From contig JAESUZ010004818.1 of NCBI GenBank assembly GCA_017311185.1, positions 372,001 through 436,000 of the forward strand: a stretch of DNA of 64,000 nt, written 5' to 3'. Below are positions 45,301 to 56,815 of the stretch, piece by piece; within the stretch, counting starts at the first letter, position 1, and every line of letters starts with the position of its first letter. The translations under genes and the position numbers were made by a program. The notes beneath the pieces were generated by a model. It was not told the DNA's origin and made no database searches. It was given only the letters and a program-made list of their open reading frames with translations. The DNA comes from Proteles cristata cristata (taxonomy: Eukaryota > Chordata > Mammalia > Carnivora > Hyaenidae).

Positions 45301-45479
45301 TTAAAAAAAACATTTTTTTTGTTCATGTTTCTTTTTAAGAGAGAGAGGCAGAGAGAGGGAGACCCAGAATCTGGAGAAGGATCCAAACTTTCAGAGGTCA
45401 GCACTGAGCCCGATGCCGGGCTTGAACTCATGAACCACAAGATCACGACATGAGCCAAAGACGGACACTTAACCGACTC
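45301..45479 (-). mobile_element. CAN-SINE, head missing
   Basis: Diverged reversed copy from aaaaaaaacatttttttt to cttaaccgactct; the terminal gagccacccaggcgcccc is absent. Confidence 0.93.
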
Positions 45480-46429
45480 TGAAGGGAGTTCATTTCATAG
45501 AAATCTCAGAGCCACAATGATAGCCCTCATGCATGTAGTGTGTATGAGCCCAGGGCACTCACTGCCTTGGAAACAATTTCCTGATTTCTTCTTTCTTTAT
45601 CTTCCTCCTTACTCTGACTTTCTTGACTACATATAAGTTATTACCGTGCATTAGCTTATATATTTTAAGCCTCCTCACATCCTTTTTTGGAATCAGGTTG
45701 AATCATGAAGGGAAAAAGTGATTGCACTGAACTCATGCAGATGGAGTCCAGAGGGGATTTATTTCAGAAACTGAGATGAGCTCCCTGGCCAAACCCCCTA
45801 AGTAGAGACTTCAACACTCCCAGTCACCCTCACCCAGATCCCTGAGGACGTGACTGCTGTCAAATAAAGGGCTGCCTCTTTCTGGCCAAAGGACGGTAGC
45901 CCTTTAAGAAGCAACTGTCAGACCTGATTCGGGGCATCGGAGAAGGGGCTCCCATTTCGGTTGTTCTTACTGTGAAATGGGGTTTCTATCAGTTCTGGCC
46001 CGTGGGACTGCTGGGAAGATGTGTGGTAAGTACTCTGGAAGGGCTGGCTGTTACTGCTGGTAGGTGTAAGGTGGCCACAACTTAAGCCAAGTTTAAATCT
46101 CTGCACCAGAGCCTGTGTGGACAGCCTGAGCGGTGCTTTCTGCCTTCTGCTCAGGCTTTGACAGTAGAGCAGGAATGGAATCTTTGAGAACACAGAGGCT
46201 CCCATGGCCGAGAACCAATTGTTCGAGTAACCCTAGATAGTGAATGGTAACAGCCCCCCAGTGAAGGCTGGAGGAGGCCTGCAGGGGTCAGGCTGTCTGC
46301 TGAGACTTTGAGGATGCACAGAAGTGTAGACACGGTCCCGGCTCTCAGAGAGCTCAGTGTCCACCAAGGGAGTCCAACCTGCAAACCACCAGCAACAGCA
46401 CCAGAAAGATCAAGCAGTTCGTGGCTCCA
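45480..46429. other. Unassigned sequence
   Basis: 46305-46390 has weak reversed-L2 words (ggctctcagagagctcagtg). The rest is unique. Confidence 0.4.
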
Positions 46430-46675
46430 TCTTGCCTTTCGGCCTTTGCCCACGCTGTTCCCTTCACTTGTAACACCATTCCATCCCACAGCCTTCCCTT
46501 CACATCTCTGTCCTCTGCAAGTCTGCCTTGACTTGTGTTTCGACACACTTATTCTTGACCTATTTTGTGATGCCCTTTTCTCCCTCCCTTCCTCTTTTTG
46601 TCAACTTTGAGTTTTGTCCTAATTTTATATTTGGAATTGGTCACTGTCCTTTTGGTAGTAACGTAGATGACTATA
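46430..46675 (+). mobile_element. L2 fragment
   Basis: cctttgcccacgctgttccc, tcacttgtaacaccattcc resemble the L2 3' region; diverged. Confidence 0.55.
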
Positions 46676-46690
46676 ATATGCCTGGTTTTA

Positions 46691-46892
46691 AAAACATTTT
46701 TAATGTTTATTTACTTTTGAGAGAGAGAGAGCAGAGGAAGGGCAGAGAGAGAGGGAGGCAAAGAATCCGAAGCAGGCTTCAGGCTCTGAGCTGTCAGCAT
46801 GGAGCCCACCGCGGGGCTCAAACTCACGAACTGTGAGATCATAACTTGAGCCAAAGTCAGACACTTAACCAACTGAGCCGCCCAGGTGCCCC
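46691..46892 (-). mobile_element. CAN-SINE
   Basis: Full reversed copy, atgtttatttacttttgaga to gagccgcccaggtgcccc. No convincing duplication. Confidence 0.96.
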
Positions 46893-46967
46893 AAAATACA
46901 TCTGAATTCTATTAATTTATTAATAAATCTCATGTGTCATCTGCTTTTACAAAGGCCTCTGCTAGTG

Positions 46968-47432
46968 CGGGAGGCAGAAGAATGCCACCGCCACCCACCC
47001 CCAGCTCTCCATGACTTACTTCCCTGAACCTGGGAATATGTTACTTTACATGACAAAAGAAAATTTGCAGATGTGATTAAGTGAAGGTTCTTAAAATAGG
47101 GAGATAACCCTGGGTTGTCCAGGTAGACCCAAGGTAATCACAAGGGTCCTTAAAGATGAAAGAGAGAGGTTGGTGAGCACGAAACGGGACAGAGACCTGA
47201 GACGGAGGTTCCCAGTGACAGGATGGATTGCGGGCTCGGGGCCACCGCGAGGGATGTGGGAAGCCTCTGGAAACTGGGAAAGACAAGGAAAGAGTCTCCC
47301 CCACAGCCTCCAGAAGCCCTGTTAGTGTCTTGAGTTTAGACCCTGACCTCCAGAAGAGAATAAATTTGTGTTGCTTTAACCACAAAGTTGGCGGTCATTG
47401 CTACAGTAGCAGTAGGTGACCAGTAAGGCTGG
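46968..47432 (+). mobile_element. MLT1 solo LTR
   Basis: gggaatatgttactttacat, ttgcagatgtgattaagtga, aaggtaatcacaagggtcct and ataaatttgtgttgctttaa. No internal genes. Confidence 0.85.
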
Positions 47433-47504
47433 CTTCGGAAGAGAAAGAAACTGTTTCTCACAGGAGAGTTTAGATTTCCTAGTGTACAACCAGAGTTCCT
47501 AGGA
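47433..47504. other. Unassigned sequence
   Basis: Short unique spacer. Confidence 0.4.
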
Positions 47505-47520
47505 GTGTGTGTGGGTGTGT

Positions 47521-47561
<41 letters not shown>

Positions 47562-47588
47562 GGGGAGAGGGAGAGGGAGAGGGAGAGA
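47505..47588. repeat. Compound (GT)n-(GA)n-(GGGAGA)n microsatellite
   Basis: Imperfect GT units, then about 12 GA units (47534-47560), then repeats of gggaga. Confidence 0.95.
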
Positions 47589-48124
47589 CAGGACTTGCCC
47601 AGATGGCATGTGGACATCTTTTCTCTCCCGGACCACGGCAGACACAGGGCAGGTCTCCTCAAAATAAATGGACGCTCTCCCCTCAATTGAGTCTTTGAGT
47701 GGAGAGGGGCCCGCGCCGAAGTAGGTTTGGCCTGCACACCCCCTCCTCTGGAACATATCAAGGGTATCGCTGTCTTCACGCGCTAGTAAGCACTGCCAAG
47801 CCGCTAGCTGGCTTTGCTTTCCTTGTGCTCTCTCCCGCAGTGACATCTGGGGGTCGTCAGCTTGGCACCCCGGGTTCAGTGCAAGCGATGGCAGGAGGGC
47901 GAATGACGGGTTTGGTGGGGGGCCGGGGCGACAAGGAGAGGCCCCGGTGCCAGTGACATTTTACCGCTTGTAAACATACCTACATCTTTATAGTTAAAAC
48001 GTGCGTTCTACAAAAAGGACCTCAGACCTTTTGTTTGACAAATGGAGCTCTGAAAAGTCCTCCAACAGCCCATACACTCTGTTGGGACACAGAACGTAGT
48101 AGGACGCGGTGATGCAGAAAGGTG
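47589..48124. other. Unassigned sequence
   Basis: Nothing recognised. Confidence 0.45.
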
Positions 48125-48262
48125 CTGAAAGCAGGATTTGAATGCTGGTTCCTACTGGCTGGGGTCCCTGGGTTTGTTGCTATCCTTTCCCTCATCTGTG
48201 AAATGGGAGAATAGGGTGGTTCTGGGTACCCAATGAGATACTGCATTTATGTGCACAGCACA
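48125..48262 (+). mobile_element. MIR fragment
   Basis: ggatttgaatgctggttcct, ttccctcatctgtgaaatgg, gtacccaatgagatactgc. Confidence 0.7.
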
Positions 48263-49194
48263 GCCCCCCTCCCCGACCCTGCTCGACAGAAGTAGCTCTC
48301 AGCACATGTAGCCCCCGCACCCAGCCCCCTGATCTGGTGTCAGAATGAAGGATGGTAAAGAAATAAGACTAGGGTTCGATTATCTTGTTAGAGGAATCTC
48401 TGCTGAAGGGTTTCCACAAGGCATAAAATATGTGCGTCCTTGGTTTCCTCTGGGCATGAAGCGGCTCTTCCATGCTGTGACTGGAAGCCTGTAATCTGAG
48501 CTTCCCATCTCGCAGTCCTGCGCAATGGACCGGGTTTCCTTCTCGTCCCCCAGCAGTGCTCTCAGACCCGCCATCCCGGTTCATCAGAGGCTCTGAGGCT
48601 TGCAAGGGAAAGAGTTGAGCTGTGAGCGCAGAAGACAGTCTGCAAGAAGTGGCCACTGACTCCCGCCTCTGGAGCAAGATGTACAATCTGCTGATGGGGC
48701 AGGAAGCCTTCAGGATGGGCTCATAGCCGGATCCGTTTAAATGCAGGACAGGCCACCTCAATGACAGGTGCCCCAGCTCTGCCTAAAAAGGCAGTGCTCT
48801 CTGCTCACAAAGGGGGCTGCCTTGTAGAATTGGTCCCCATGCTGTGCTGAGACAGGAAAGCTAAGTAGGAATTGTCCTGTTTCTGCTCTGGGCCCAGAGG
48901 CTTCCTAGCTCCAAGGGCAGACAAGAGGGGAGATCTGGGAAAGAGGTCAGGATTGGGGGGCACACTCATCCCCAGGGGCCCATCTGAGCAGAAACTGAAA
49001 GGCTAACTGTGAAGCTGGGGTCACTTCTGTGCCCTCACCAGACCCCAAAGGAAACGAAACAAGAGGTGTCTCTAACCAGCGAGGGGGGAACTGAGGCCAG
49101 CTGTGGGCCAACCCCGGCTCCCTTCCCTGGCCTGGGCCCTGAGCGGTGGGCGAGGAGGGGGGCAGCCCAGCTCCAGCAGCGCCCCTCCAGCGTC
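48263..49194. other. Unassigned sequence
   Basis: Nothing recognised. Confidence 0.45.
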
Positions 49195-49295
49195 AGGGTG
49201 TGTGCTCAGAACCGCCTGGGGCCTTGCTAAGATGCAGATTCTTTTTCAGTGGCTCTGGAGCTGGGCCGGCCACTCTGCTTCACGGAAGACCTCAG
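49195..49295 (+). mobile_element. Possible MER5-like hAT fragment
   Basis: gctcagaaccgcctggggcc and cttgctaagatgcagattct resemble the MER5 left half; weak on the right. Confidence 0.4.
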
Positions 49296-49699
49296 GTAAG
49301 GACGAGCTGCCGGCCTGCCTTGGGGACTGCACTTGGCCTGAGAAAGCATCAGGACAAACAACAATACGGAAACAAGGGCAAGGGCTTGCAGGGGGCCTTT
49401 CTCTTGACTTGCCCGGTGTCCTGGGTGCCACGCCTCTCTAATTCAGAACATTTTTCACTTCTTCCAGCCTCTGGGGCTCCCCAAAGGAGTGCTATTCTGG
49501 AGAAGGAGCAGGGCCAGGGCAGGGCTCACGGATCTGGATTCGGATTTGACACTCATCAGGTAGAGACGCAAGGCTGGGAACCAGCATAGCCTGGCTGTAG
49601 CAGCTTGGCGGGGGGAATGTGGGCAGGTAGATAAAAGAGAGACAGGTGGAAAAGAGAGAGGCACTATGGCGGAGTCACAGAGGAGCCCTGGACACAGTG
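49296..49699. other. Unassigned sequence
   Basis: Nothing recognised. Confidence 0.45.
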
Positions 49700-49870
49700 C
49701 GGGGGCTCTGACCCTCGTCAGCTGTGACACCTGGGGCAGGCTGACACTCCGAGCCTCAGTCTCCCGTCTATACGTGAGTATTAAACATATAGACGTCAGG
49801 ATCAGGATGAGGATTAAATACAGCAACAAATGTGAAAGCATCCAGTGAACTGCTTGGTCCATACCAGTCT
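49700..49870 (+). mobile_element. MIR
   Basis: cgtcagctgtgacacctggg, cgagcctcagtctcccgtc, gatgaggattaaatacagca. Confidence 0.75.
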
Positions 49871-51024
49871 CCAGTAGTCAATACATTTGGAAATAAAAAG
49901 CAAATAAGCCCAGGCGGGATCTTGACAGGCAAACAAAAGAGGCTGGCTTGTGCTACCAAGAAGCCAGCCACACATTCATCCCAACTCTTCAGGAGAGCTA
50001 GCCTCCCCGCACCCCTTCATCTCAGCTGAACTGCCTCTGAGCAATTACGAGTCCTTACATGGAACTCCAACAGATACAATTATAGAATTCAAAGCCAGTC
50101 CTGAATGCAGACCTCTCGCTAATTCCCAGTCTTTTGCTTTGGTCTGAATTGGTGTGATTCCACAGACCCCAATTTCCTGGAATTCTCGGCCTGCTCTCTC
50201 TCTCTCTCTCCCCCTTCACAGCCTCCATGACCAGCCACAGGTTCCAGGGGATGGCACGTTCCCCGGGCATCCTAGGGACACTGCACAGCCCGGGCCTGGG
50301 GCCTTGATTCTGAAATCTGTCGAAGCTAACAAAAGAAATGACCCATTTTGCAGGGTCCTCGGTAGAAGCTCTTAGGAAAAGGCAGCCTCCAGAATGAATC
50401 CTTCCCAGTGGAACAAATAAAGCCAAGGAGGCAGTGTTACCAGGAAGGCCCTGTCTGCAGGGCTGGGCGTGGGCCCTCCTCCCTCTTCTCTGCTCCCCCT
50501 GCCTCCCCCTGCTCCGTTGCTCAAGCCTTCTGGGCTAGGCAGAGAGCCTAGGCCACTTTTCTTTTTTTTTTTTTTTCATTTTTAGAAATAATATTTAGAA
50601 ACGGTTTTGGACCCGGAAACTTTAAACATTTCTACCAAGTCATTTCTCCCCCGCTGCGGTGTTTTTTTTTAAGCAGATAGAGACAAAGCCAGCGTTTCAC
50701 AAACAGAACAAGAGGGAATGGTGGTAAATACACTTCAATCAGCAGAGAGGAGTGCTACTTTACCCTCCTTGTGAGAGAATCTTGGCTGAGGCTGGGCTGG
50801 AGGGCAGGAGTTTACCCCCCGAAGCCCAAAGATCTAGATGAGAAGAGGAGCCGAGGGGAGGCTGGGTGGAGGCCCGTCAGCATCTCATCTGGGGGTTTTC
50901 TCCCAAATACCCCTTACCCTGCCTCCTCCCCGTGACCTCTCAAAAAGTCCAGTGGCGGTCCTGTGTCGTGATCGGGAACCTACCTGGGCTCCCCGACCGG
51001 GAGACCGCAGGGAGGGTAACTACT
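49871..51024. other. Unassigned sequence
   Basis: 50560-50760 is AT-rich, with a T14 run (50562-50576), between GC-rich parts. No exon or repeat recognised. Confidence 0.45.
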
Positions 51025-51140
51025 CAGTGCCTTCGTTTTGTCACCAGTAAGTGCGGCGTTACCACACGCATCTCATGGGGCTGCTGTGGGTTTCAGAGGA
51101 GTTAATACCTGTGAAGTATTTAGAACCTGGCTCAGCAGGA
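51025..51140 (+). mobile_element. MIR 3' fragment
   Basis: ctcatggggctgctgtgggt, gaggagttaatacctgtgaa, agaacctggctcagcagg. Confidence 0.6.
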
Positions 51141-51192
51141 AGCAAAGTTCAGTAACTTTGTATGTCCCTAACCACCAGGAACAACCTCTCGA

Positions 51193-51205
51193 CCCCCCCC
51201 CCCCC
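51193..51205. repeat. C13 homopolymer
   Basis: An uninterrupted run of 13 C; length may vary or be misread. Confidence 0.8.
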
Positions 51206-51399
51206 GGCACACCCCGGTCCTCCCTTGGCCCCGCATCTCAGTAAATGGCAACCGCATCTTTCCTGTGGCCCAGGTCAAGGCTTGGAGTCATTTTTTTACT
51301 CCCCTTTGTGTGTCATATCCCACAGGCAATCCACCTGCAAATATTATCATTTCCACATTTAACGTACATTCAGACTCCGGTTGGCTCAGCCCCCGACCA

Positions 51400-51860
51400 A
51401 CACCCTACTCCAAGCGAGTGTCACCTTTTGTACTCACTACTGCAGTAGCCTATGCAACTCTCTCGTCCTGGCCCCCAGTCTCTCCTCCGCACAGCCTCCA
51501 GAGTAATCCGTCAGAACATTTAAGCCAGATTATGTTTCTCTGCTTAAAACTCTCTTACTCACAGCAAAAGCCAAGTTTTCACTGGGGTCTAGAAGGTCCC
51601 CGGCCCCAACTCCTCTCTGATGTTATCCCCTCCTTCTCTTCCCCTTGCTCACTTTCTCCCAGCCACAGTCTCTTCCTTCCTGCTCCTCAGACCTACCAAG
51701 AATGCTCCTGCCTCAGGCCATTTGCACTTTCTATTCCCTCTGCCTAGAACACTGTTCCCTCAGAAATCTTATGGCTCCTCTTTCACTTCTGTAAGCCTCT
51801 GCCCACACATCACTCGATCAGAGAGGCCTTCCTTGAAACTCCTGTATAAAAACCTTTCAT
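51400..51860 (+). mobile_element. L2 LINE, part 1
   Basis: cagcctccagagtaatccgt, tttctctgcttaaaactctc, caggccatttgcactttcta, ttccctctgcctagaacac, agagaggccttccttgaaac. Good L2 order. Confidence 0.88.
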
Positions 51861-52044
51861 CAGACACCTGGGTGGCTCAGTCGGTTAAGCATCGACTCCT
51901 GATTTAGGCTCAGGTCATAATCTCATGGTTTGTGAGTTTGAGTCCTGCATCAGGCTCCATGCTGACAGTGAGGAGCCTGCTTGGGATTCTCTCTCTCCTT
52001 CCTCTCTCTTTCAAAATAAATAAATAAATAAACCCCCCTCAAAG
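51861..52044 (+). mobile_element. CAN-SINE in L2
   Basis: gacacctgggtggctcagtc to aataaataaataaataaa. The flanks aaaacctttcat and aaaaccttttat match at 11 of 12. Confidence 0.95.
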
Positions 52045-52275
52045 AAAACCTTTTATAATGCGCTATGCCCATTTCTCTACTTTATTTTCCTTTTTAGTTC
52101 TTATTCCTGGTTAATATTACAAATCTGGGGTTTTTGGTTTTTTTCCCCTCTCCTTCCTCTATTTTAAGTCCTAACATAGCAGCAGCTTCCTTCCTTTTCT
52201 CCAGTGCTTTATTCTAAGTCTCCAGAAACATGCCAGGCACAGAGCAGATGCTTTGTAACTATTGAACAGCGATCT
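52045..52275 (+). mobile_element. L2 LINE, part 2
   Basis: ctctactttattttcctttt and atgccaggcacagagcagat continue to the L2 3' end. Confidence 0.7.
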
Positions 52276-52309
52276 CCCTCCATTCCTGCCCCATTCTGAG
52301 ACAGCTCCA

Positions 52310-52565
52310 TGCTGTGCCCAGTTTGATTTCCCTACAACACAGATCACATGATGCTCCTTTGCTACGTACGAACCACCAGTGGCCCCTTGCCGCTCACAGG
52401 GCAAGGCTACTATTACATACAGAGGCCCTGCGGTGGTGTGGTCGCACCCGGCCTCAGATCCCTCTATTGCCATCAGCAAGCCCTGTTCTCCTGGAGCAGT
52501 AGTGTGTCCTTGTCCCCAGAGTGGTGATCCTTTGTTCATACTGTTCCTTCAGCTTCATCCGTCAG
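52310..52565 (+). mobile_element. Second L2 fragment
   Basis: atcacatgatgctcctttgc, gaaccaccagtggccccttg and ctcacagggcaaggctac repeat the mid-L2 order seen earlier, so this is a separate copy. Confidence 0.65.
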
Positions 52566-52577
52566 ACTACCACTAGA

Positions 52578-53000
52578 GGGGGTTGAATGGCCCCCCCCCA
52601 TCAAAATGACATGTCCATCCAGAACCTATATTCATGACCTTTACATGGAAAAAGAGTCTTTGCAAATATAATTAAGTTTAAGGATTGCAAGATGAGATCA
52701 TTATGGATTAGGGTGAGGTCTGGATCCAGTCACAAGTTGTCCTCATGAAAGACAAGATGGAGAGAAGACACGGAGGGCAAGACTATGTGGAGACAGGGCA
52801 GAGGCTGGAGGGGTGCGGCCCCCAGGCCAAGAAACACCAGAGCCACCGGGAGCTGGAAGAGGGTGGAACCGACACCTCCTGACACCTGCCACCCCTTGAG
52901 TTTGGACTTCCGGCCTCCAGAGCAGTGAGGGAATAAACTCCTGCGGTTATAAGACATCAAGTGTGTGGCGATTTGTTACGACAGCCCCAGGAAAGTAATC
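52578..53000 (+). mobile_element. MLT1 solo LTR
   Basis: ttgaatggccccccccc start, aaaaagagtctttgcaaata, gttgtcctcatgaaagacaa, tttggacttccggcctccag, gtgtggcgatttgttacgac. No internal genes. Confidence 0.85.
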
Positions 53001-53434
53001 CGCTCCCCTCCCAGACAGCTGTGGAGACGGGGTCCTGCTCCCCGAGCCGTGCCGGGTCTGCTTCCCTGGCCAAAGCTGGTCGGACCCAGGGTAGACAGGC
53101 GGCGCAGGCTGGGCTGGTCAGTGGCACGGGCATTGGGAACTGCACAGTGAGCTACAGGGCGCTGCTGGGGGAAGGTGATCCAGGCTCAGAGCCGGGCCAC
53201 ATGGGGTCGTATGGGGAGGGGTTGCTGAGCAGAGATCAGCGGGATGGACGCTGAGAACAACGGAGAGCAGGGGTCCTGACGACTCTCCGGCTCCCACAGG
53301 GAAGGTCTTGCTCTCTGCTTTCCAAAGGTTCCCTTGGATGTCTCTGATATCCACCCTTCCCCTGCCCCCACTTTCCCCTGACCTGCCTTTTCCTTGACAA
53401 AGTTGCTTTTCCTTGCAACCAAATCAACCCTGAT
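53001..53434. other. Unassigned sequence
   Basis: Nothing recognised. Confidence 0.45.
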
Positions 53435-53645
53435 CTAATGGCCAAGCTCCAGTGTCACCTCTGTAAGGGCTTCCTTGACTCCACTTGGTGGAGACAGAAG
53501 GCCCTAGACCCTGGGCGCCTTCAGCTCTGTGTCCCCACCAAGATTCACTGTCATGGTCAGTGGTGTTTGTGTGACACTCTCCCTGTAGGCTGAGCTCCTC
53601 TAGTCATGGAGTCATCTCGATGTGTGGGTCTCGATTTCCCAATCA
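53435..53645 (+). mobile_element. L2 3' fragment
   Basis: aagctccagtgtcacctctg, taagggcttccttgactcca, ggctgagctcctctagtcat. Confidence 0.5.
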
Positions 53646-54434
53646 ATCACCCAAATGGATACAGTGGCTGGAACCACAACGGATATATAGATGAAGAAAG
53701 GAATGAATGCTACTCAGCTCTGCCCTTGAACTTGGGGTCAGAGTGGGGAGTGAGCAGGTGGTGAGGAGCTTGTGGTGGGGCACACATGGGGGTAGGGTGG
53801 GAGCAAATAGAGGGATGCTCTGAGCCCCGTGGGGGGGAGTCGGGGAGGGCCGCAGGGGGAGGCAAGGGGAAAGAGGCACCACGGAGGAGGCCATGGTGTG
53901 GGTGACAGATGGCTGGAGCAGGCAGAAGGCTGTGCGGAACGGGACGGGGAGGGAGTAGGGAGATGGGAGAGACAGCATCCGGGGCAAGTGGTGGAGAGGG
54001 CCTAACTTGGACAGAAGTTCCAAGGTGGGAGCTCCTATGGGAGGTGTGAGGGGGGCCTGTCCTGGGGCCTCTGGCAACTCATCCACTCAGCTGACATGCA
54101 GCCAGGCTCCGTGCCCAGGGCCAGCTGTGGAGCGATGACAGATAGCAGAGTTCAAAAACCAGGCTAGAGCTCTTAAGAGAACAAGGCTGTATCTGCTGTT
54201 ACGAGGACCGAGACAGAGTCAGCACATAACCAGAGCATCTGTGGAGCACTTTACAGTTTATAAAGTGCTTCCTCACACGTAAATGATTACAAGGTCATGT
54301 AGCAGAGTCGGAACGTGGTGATTATTGCTGCAGGAGGCCAGGGTTAATTGCATCCACCATTTGATGGGTGCATAACCTGAAGCTCATGAGAACCTTCTTG
54401 AGCTTCAGAACGCTCATCTGCAGAGTGATAGCAA
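53646..54434. other. Unassigned; G-rich + strand
   Basis: 53740-54060 is strongly G-rich on the + strand with a canonical four-tract quadruplex motif at 53831-53859. 54225-54300 may hold a MIR-type remnant (gagcactttacagtttataa). Confidence 0.5.
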
Positions 54435-54665
54435 TGGCTAGTGTTTACTGAACACCTAGTGTATGCCAGCCACCGTTGGACGTGCTTTTCCATGTGTCTG
54501 CTATTTTGAACATCAAAACATCCCTCTAAAACAAGTACTATAGTTAGTCCATTTTGTAGGTATGGAGACTGAGGCTCAAAGAGGCCAGGTAACTTGCCTG
54601 AGTCACACAACCACTCAGCCGACAAGGTGAGATTTGAACCTACTTATTATGAGAACAGGATCCAT
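54435..54665 (-). mobile_element. MIR, well preserved
   Basis: gtgtttactgaacacctagt, gtatggagactgaggctcaa and ggtgagatttgaacctactt. Confidence 0.88.
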
Positions 54666-54924
54666 GTTCTCAGCGACACTGCTACATTGTCGATAATGAC
54701 AGCAGCCCTGTCTCCAAGGTTTTGGGGGACCGGGAAGGTTAACATACACATAACTTGTTAGCGGTTAGAGGTAAAAACTGGCCATGGTTATCTTTTTGTT
54801 CCATGCTCATAGTGGGGTCAGACCATCTGGCTGCTTCAGCACATGCTGCTGACACCCTGGGGTCACCGTGGGCCTAGCCTACGGTCACTCACAACAGTGA
54901 CAGTGTCCCTCTGCATGGAAGCGC
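54666..54924. other. Unassigned sequence
   Basis: Nothing recognised. Confidence 0.45.
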
Positions 54925-55165
54925 GCTCTCTCTCTCTCTCTCTTTATTTTTTTTAATTTCTAGGGGAGAGAGAGAGAGACAGTGAGCGGGGAGGGTCAGA
55001 GAGAGAGGGAGTCACAGACTGAAACAGGCTCCAGGCTCTGAGCTGGCAGTCAGCACAGAGCCCGATGCAGGGCTCGAACCCACGAACCGCGAGATCATGA
55101 CCTGAGCCCAAGTCGGACGCTTAACCGACTAAGCCACCCAGGCGCCCCTCTCTCTCTCTCTCTCT
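54925..55165. repeat. (CT)n tract split by a SINE
   Basis: CT units at 54925-54942 and 55149-55165 flank the SINE and act as its duplication. Confidence 0.9.
54943..55148 (-). mobile_element. CAN-SINE, GCAGTC/CTAGAAATAAA subfamily
   Basis: Near-consensus copy: aatttctaggggagagag, gagtcacagactgaaacagg, gagctggcagtcagcacaga, head taagccacccaggcgcccc. Confidence 0.97.
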
Positions 55166-56584
55166 GAGGGGGTGTTGGACCATCAAAGAGGGCAGGCCAG
55201 AAGTGCTGGGGTGCTCACACCCCAGGAGTGTCCCCGAGGCACGCAGCCCATGGGGGTCACTTCCCAAATCAACGACTCAGGCGGCCATCCCTCCCTCGGG
55301 GTCTGTTTGGAGGGCCAAGCTAAGACACAATGCGGATGAGTTTGGAGAGAGAGGAAAGGAAGAGATATCACCTGCTGAGGCTTGAGATTTTTCTGGATTC
55401 TCTCAGGGGATGAGCTAGAGACAGGAGAGGCATAGATACGTCCTCAGACAGAAGGGGAAACTCCCAGTAAGGGCACATGGACCCAGTCCCCCTCACACCT
55501 ATTCTCAGGACAGCCCCTCCGCCCACATTTCATTTGACACTTCAAAAAGGCTGGCCATCGAGGGATTCCGATAGGAGTCCTGGGCCTGTGGAGTAGACTA
55601 CAGGGGTGTCCCTTGAAACTCTGGCACACAAGCATAGAAGAAACACAAATAAGCCCCCCTTGTCTAAATAAACTGAGGCCCGGTTTCATGAGGCCGTTTT
55701 CTTTCCCTCCCCCCACCCGCCCACACTCCTCTACTCAAAGGCCACGCTTGTCTGCTTACTTACTTAATCCCAAGCCCTTTGCACCTTCAAACGGCCCCCT
55801 CGTGTCAGGGATGAAGTGGAGCGTTTCTGCTTTGTGGCTGTCATTTTCCAAACAAACTTCCAAACACAGAGGAGCCTCGCTTAAGACCAATCAGACACCA
55901 CGGCAATGTGGGCTCAGGGAGTAAATGAATGGGAGGCAAGAAGAAGCCAAGAGACAGGATGAATTTTCGGCAGGTTCCTCCAGACAGTTTGCATTTTTGT
56001 TGGAAAGGCTGCTCAGGAGGAAGAAGACCAAGGAACACGGTGGAAAAAAGCAAATTACTGGCTCAGCGCAAGTGGCTTCTTACCTTAACAAGACAGCCAT
56101 GAGGGAACAGGGACAGGACACAGTGAAAAGGACTGAGAGCTGGCCAGGATGATGGGGAAGGGGACTCTGTCCCCTCAGAATGAAGCCAGCTTGAGTCACA
56201 GTCCCCGGACCAGGTCCAAAAGGCTCCCTGCCCATTTTATTTATCATTGAAGCTGCAGAAATACTGGAAACAGAGGTCATCTGGCTGGAGCCACCCTGCA
56301 AGGTCAGCATGGGAAGAAGCTTCCAGGGAACACAGTTAGAGTGAAAACGTAACACAAGAATTTAAAAAAAAACAACCTGGCTATGAAAGAAAACAGTATA
56401 TACTATTAATATTAATATTTATTGAGTATATCTGAATATATTATTCAGAACTGACTAAAGAAAATTCTAGGGGTGGGGCGCATTTGCATTGCAATGTCCC
56501 CAGTTCCCAGGGGTCCAGGCTCTCCCAGTAAGAGGGAGGATGACCTACTGGGCGAAAGCTTGGCCACGGAACCCACCTGCCTGG
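55166..56584. other. Unassigned sequence
   Basis: 56395-56450 is AT-rich (attaatattaatatttattg). No exon or repeat recognised. Confidence 0.45.
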
Positions 56585-56815
56585 AAAGGAAACCCCCAGC
56601 TATGCCACTGACATCCTGGGTGACCTTGGGCAAACGCTTGACCTTTCTGTGTGCTTTAGTTTCTCCATCTGCAAATCGGAGCCGATGATGATCAATGTAC
56701 CTACTTCAGAGAGTTGTCTGCAACGATTAAATGAGGAAATATGTCTAAAGCACCCGGAAAAGGAGATGGTGCGTCCTGGGCACCCACTACGTTACCTGTA
56801 GTTACCACACGCCTT
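56585..56815 (+). mobile_element. MIR
   Basis: cctgggtgaccttgggcaaa, tagtttctccatctgcaaat, caacgattaaatgaggaaat. Confidence 0.85.
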
